From Myxococcales bacterium (GTDB lineage Bacteria; Myxococcota_A; Polyangia; Polyangiales; Polyangiaceae), in contig SECP01000021.1 of the NCBI GenBank assembly GCA_004193285.1, forward strand, positions 62,001-126,000: a DNA stretch of 64,000 nucleotides, in the 5' to 3' direction. The notes beneath the pieces were generated by a model, which was not told the DNA's origin, ran no database searches, and saw nothing but the letters and a program-made list of their open reading frames with translations. Below, one piece after another: positions 62,419-64,000 of this stretch. Positions within the stretch are counted from its first letter, which is position 1. Every line of letters starts with the position of its first letter. Made by a program: the position numbers and the translations under genes.

Positions 62419-64000
62419 ATGTCAGCCACCGACTTTCCACGAGCTTTTTTCGAACCGCTCCGGCGCAGCTTCAGCTTTAGCTCCCTGCTGCTCGTGGCGG
62501 CGTGGGCCAGCGGTTGCAGCGAGTCGGGCGGCGCGCCCGGGCCGAACGGCGGCGCGCCCAGCGGCGCCGCGGGTGCGCCCTTAGGTGGAGCCCCAGCAGG
62601 CGGCGGCGCTGCGGTGCCGCTGGGCGGAAATGCCACGTCGGGCGGCGGCTCGGGGAGCGCTGGCAGCTCGGCAGCTGGGTCGAGCGCTGGCGTCAGCGCA
62701 AGCGGCGGCGCCCCGCCACTGCCGGTCACCTCCGGGCACGTCGCGCACTGCGTGAACGGCTATTCGCCCCATCCGAGTGATGACAGCCCCGACATGAAGG
62801 ACGGGCCCGCTGAGTTCTACCCGCCCGGTAAAGACGACCCGAGCTTGGTCGACACGACCGTGCAACCGGAGGTCCTCAAGTGGATGACCGAGAACAGCTG
62901 GCAGGCCTCGCACGTCGAATGGCACGCGATCCGCGCTTGCAACCTGCCCGGCGGAGGGGGCCTGAGCAAGGTGAACATCTGCCGCTTCACTCAGCTCGTT
63001 CCAGCAGACCAGAACTGCGTTTCGCCGGGGGACGGTTACCAGTTCCTGGTCTTTCACCGTCACATGATTCAAGCGCTGAAGCAGCTGTGGCCCAAGCACA
63101 GCGAGCAGTTCACCGGCTTCAGCAAATTCCCCAGTGCCGCGGAGGACGTACCCCCGCAGTGGCGCTCCGCCTGGAAGAACTGGGATGCCGACGTGGTCGC
63201 GGCGGGCAAGCTCGGCGACGAGATCGACAAGCCCGAGAACCTGGCGCGCTTCAAAGACGAAGGGGAGCTCGGGTTTTGGCTGCAGTGCAACGTCGGCCAA
63301 AAGCTGATGGGCGCGGCCAACATGCCGTGGGTGGGCCTCCACTTCGTGCTGCACGCGAAGTGGGCGCGGCCCGGTAATACCACGCACGGCGTGAACAACA
63401 CCGACTCGAACATCGACAACTACATGTTCTGGAAGCTGCACGGCTGGATCGACAACGTGTGGGAGAAGTACCGGGTCGCCAAAGGGCTGAAGCCGGACGA
63501 CGAGCAGCTGAAGAAGGATCTCGTGGCGCAGTGCCAGGAGATGCACACCGAGATTGCCATCATTCAGCAAGATCTCGACCCGGAAGAGGTCGTGGACCCG
63601 AACGAGCCATTGCCGGTCGAGTCGGGCTTTTTTCACGAGCAGGTGCGCCCTCTGTTCGAGAGCCAAAAGAACCTGTGCAGCGGCTGCCACGCGGAGACCG
63701 GCGCGAACGCGAAGCTCCGATTGGGTGGTCACGTCAGCTCCAAGGACATCGTCGCGGGGCTCGTCAATCAGCCGTCACGCGACGGAGGGCAGTTCCAGCT
63801 CGTCGTGCCCGGTGAGCCCGACCAGAGCTGGCTTTACCTCAAGGCGGCGGGCAAGGCCGAGACTGCTGGCTGTCAGCCCTCCTCCAGCGCCCAGTGCATT
63901 CCGGGCGTCATGCCGCCGAGCATGGCCGGGCCCACGCTCAGCGCGGAGGAGCTCGCGACCCTTCGACAATGGATCGCGGACGGCGCAGCGGGGCCGCCAT
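62419..64000 (+). CDS. Exported tyrosinase-like copper protein fused to a c-type cytochrome domain (3' end outside window)
   Basis: 527 residues visible; no stop before the window end. Lipobox ASGC after a signal peptide of about 30 residues, then a Gly/Ala/Ser stalk to about 110. Residues 150-350 resemble a tyrosinase domain: HVEWH (165-169), FHRH (213-216), GLHFVLH with His308 and His312, and MFWKLHGWIDNVW with His341 and Asp345, matching the CuB pattern H-x3-H ... F-x3-H-x3-D-x2-W. CuA ligands are less standard. A cytochrome c module follows with CSGCH at 420-424 and MPPSMAGPTLSAEELATLRQ near the end. Probably passes electrons between substrate and heme. Confidence 0.75.
   Translation, partial: MSATDFPRAFFEPLRRSFSFSSLLLVAAWASGCSESGGAPGPNGGAPSGAAGAPLGGAPAGGGAAVPLGGNATSGGGSGSAGSSAAGSSAGVSASGGAPPLPVTSGHVAHCVNGYSPHPSDDSPDMKDGPAEFYPPGKDDPSLVDTTVQPEVLKWMTENSWQASHVEWHAIRACNLPGGGGLSKVNICRFTQLVPADQNCVSPGDGYQFLVFHRHMIQALKQLWPKHSEQFTGFSKFPSAAEDVPPQWRSAWKNWDADVVAAGKLGDEIDKPENLARFKDEGELGFWLQCNVGQKLMGAANMPWVGLHFVLHAKWARPGNTTHGVNNTDSNIDNYMFWKLHGWIDNVWEKYRVAKGLKPDDEQLKKDLVAQCQEMHTEIAIIQQDLDPEEVVDPNEPLPVESGFFHEQVRPLFESQKNLCSGCHAETGANAKLRLGGHVSSKDIVAGLVNQPSRDGGQFQLVVPGEPDQSWLYLKAAGKAETAGCQPSSSAQCIPGVMPPSMAGPTLSAEELATLRQWIADGAAGPP

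Overview
The window is high-GC, gene-dense DNA from a predatory or soil myxobacterium, most likely order Polyangiales (Sorangium/Polyangium/Labilithrix relatives). The lineage call is an inference. It rests on four Hanks-type Ser/Thr kinase proteins, a dozen lipoproteins (several with Gly/Ala/Ser-rich stalks after the lipobox), PEGA proteins, MshEN plus PATAN/DUF4388 signalling proteins and ECF sigma factors, mixed with ordinary housekeeping genes. No rRNA, tRNA, CRISPR array, insertion sequence or phage gene was recognised.

Layout. 1-2865 (+): end of an NtrY-type histidine kinase, a TlpA-like thioredoxin, manC and a small lipoprotein. 2887-7120 (-): uvrB with a possible SOS operator, then rplM-rpsI-argC. 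7577-10726 (+): an HD-GYP/receiver/PATAN protein with a possible leader peptide, and a myxobacterial hypothetical. 10788-21681 (-): glyA, an ABC exporter with a structured leader, hemL, a Nudix hydrolase, yacG, hslO, an RpiB-like protein, and then kinase / TPR-PEGA protein / lipoprotein (cassette A). 21872-30571 (+): a giant PknK-like kinase-ATPase, a membrane protein, a PA14 lipoprotein, a kinase with an altered catalytic loop, and purU. 30574-32994 (-): outer-membrane-like protein, ECF sigma factor and putative anti-sigma factor. 33078-36086 (+): two tandem-duplicated cysteine-containing lipoproteins and a discoidin-domain protein. 36101-39909 (-): pssA, then an ABC-F ATPase coupled to a glutaredoxin-like lipoprotein. 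40096-47660 (+): coiled-coil lipoprotein, LysM protein, a heme block (CcsA/HemX-like, hemA, hemC), a lipoprotein and gcvPB. 47665-53863 (-): oxyR, tsaC, and a second kinase / TPR-PEGA / lipoprotein set (cassette B). 53974-57942 (+): Zn-ribbon/winged-helix membrane protein, flavodoxin-fold protein, YceI, NDH-2 and a DUF695 protein. 57982-64000: a monooxygenase-like ABM protein, PL10 pectate lyase, DUF3025 protein, MFS carrier, and an exported tyrosinase-like/cytochrome c fusion cut by the window end.

The most striking observation is that cassettes A (10788-14340) and B (47665-51591) share gene order, close spacing and detailed sequence landmarks in all three proteins, although they lie about 35 kb apart and their lipoproteins carry unrelated outer domains. 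This suggests a modular kinase / envelope adaptor / surface lipoprotein system in which only the displayed domain is exchanged. Other points of interest are the tyrosinase-like/cytochrome c fusion, the recent tandem duplication at 33-35 kb with a duplicated T8 upstream element, the hairpin array before the ABC exporter, and several signalling domains with altered key residues.
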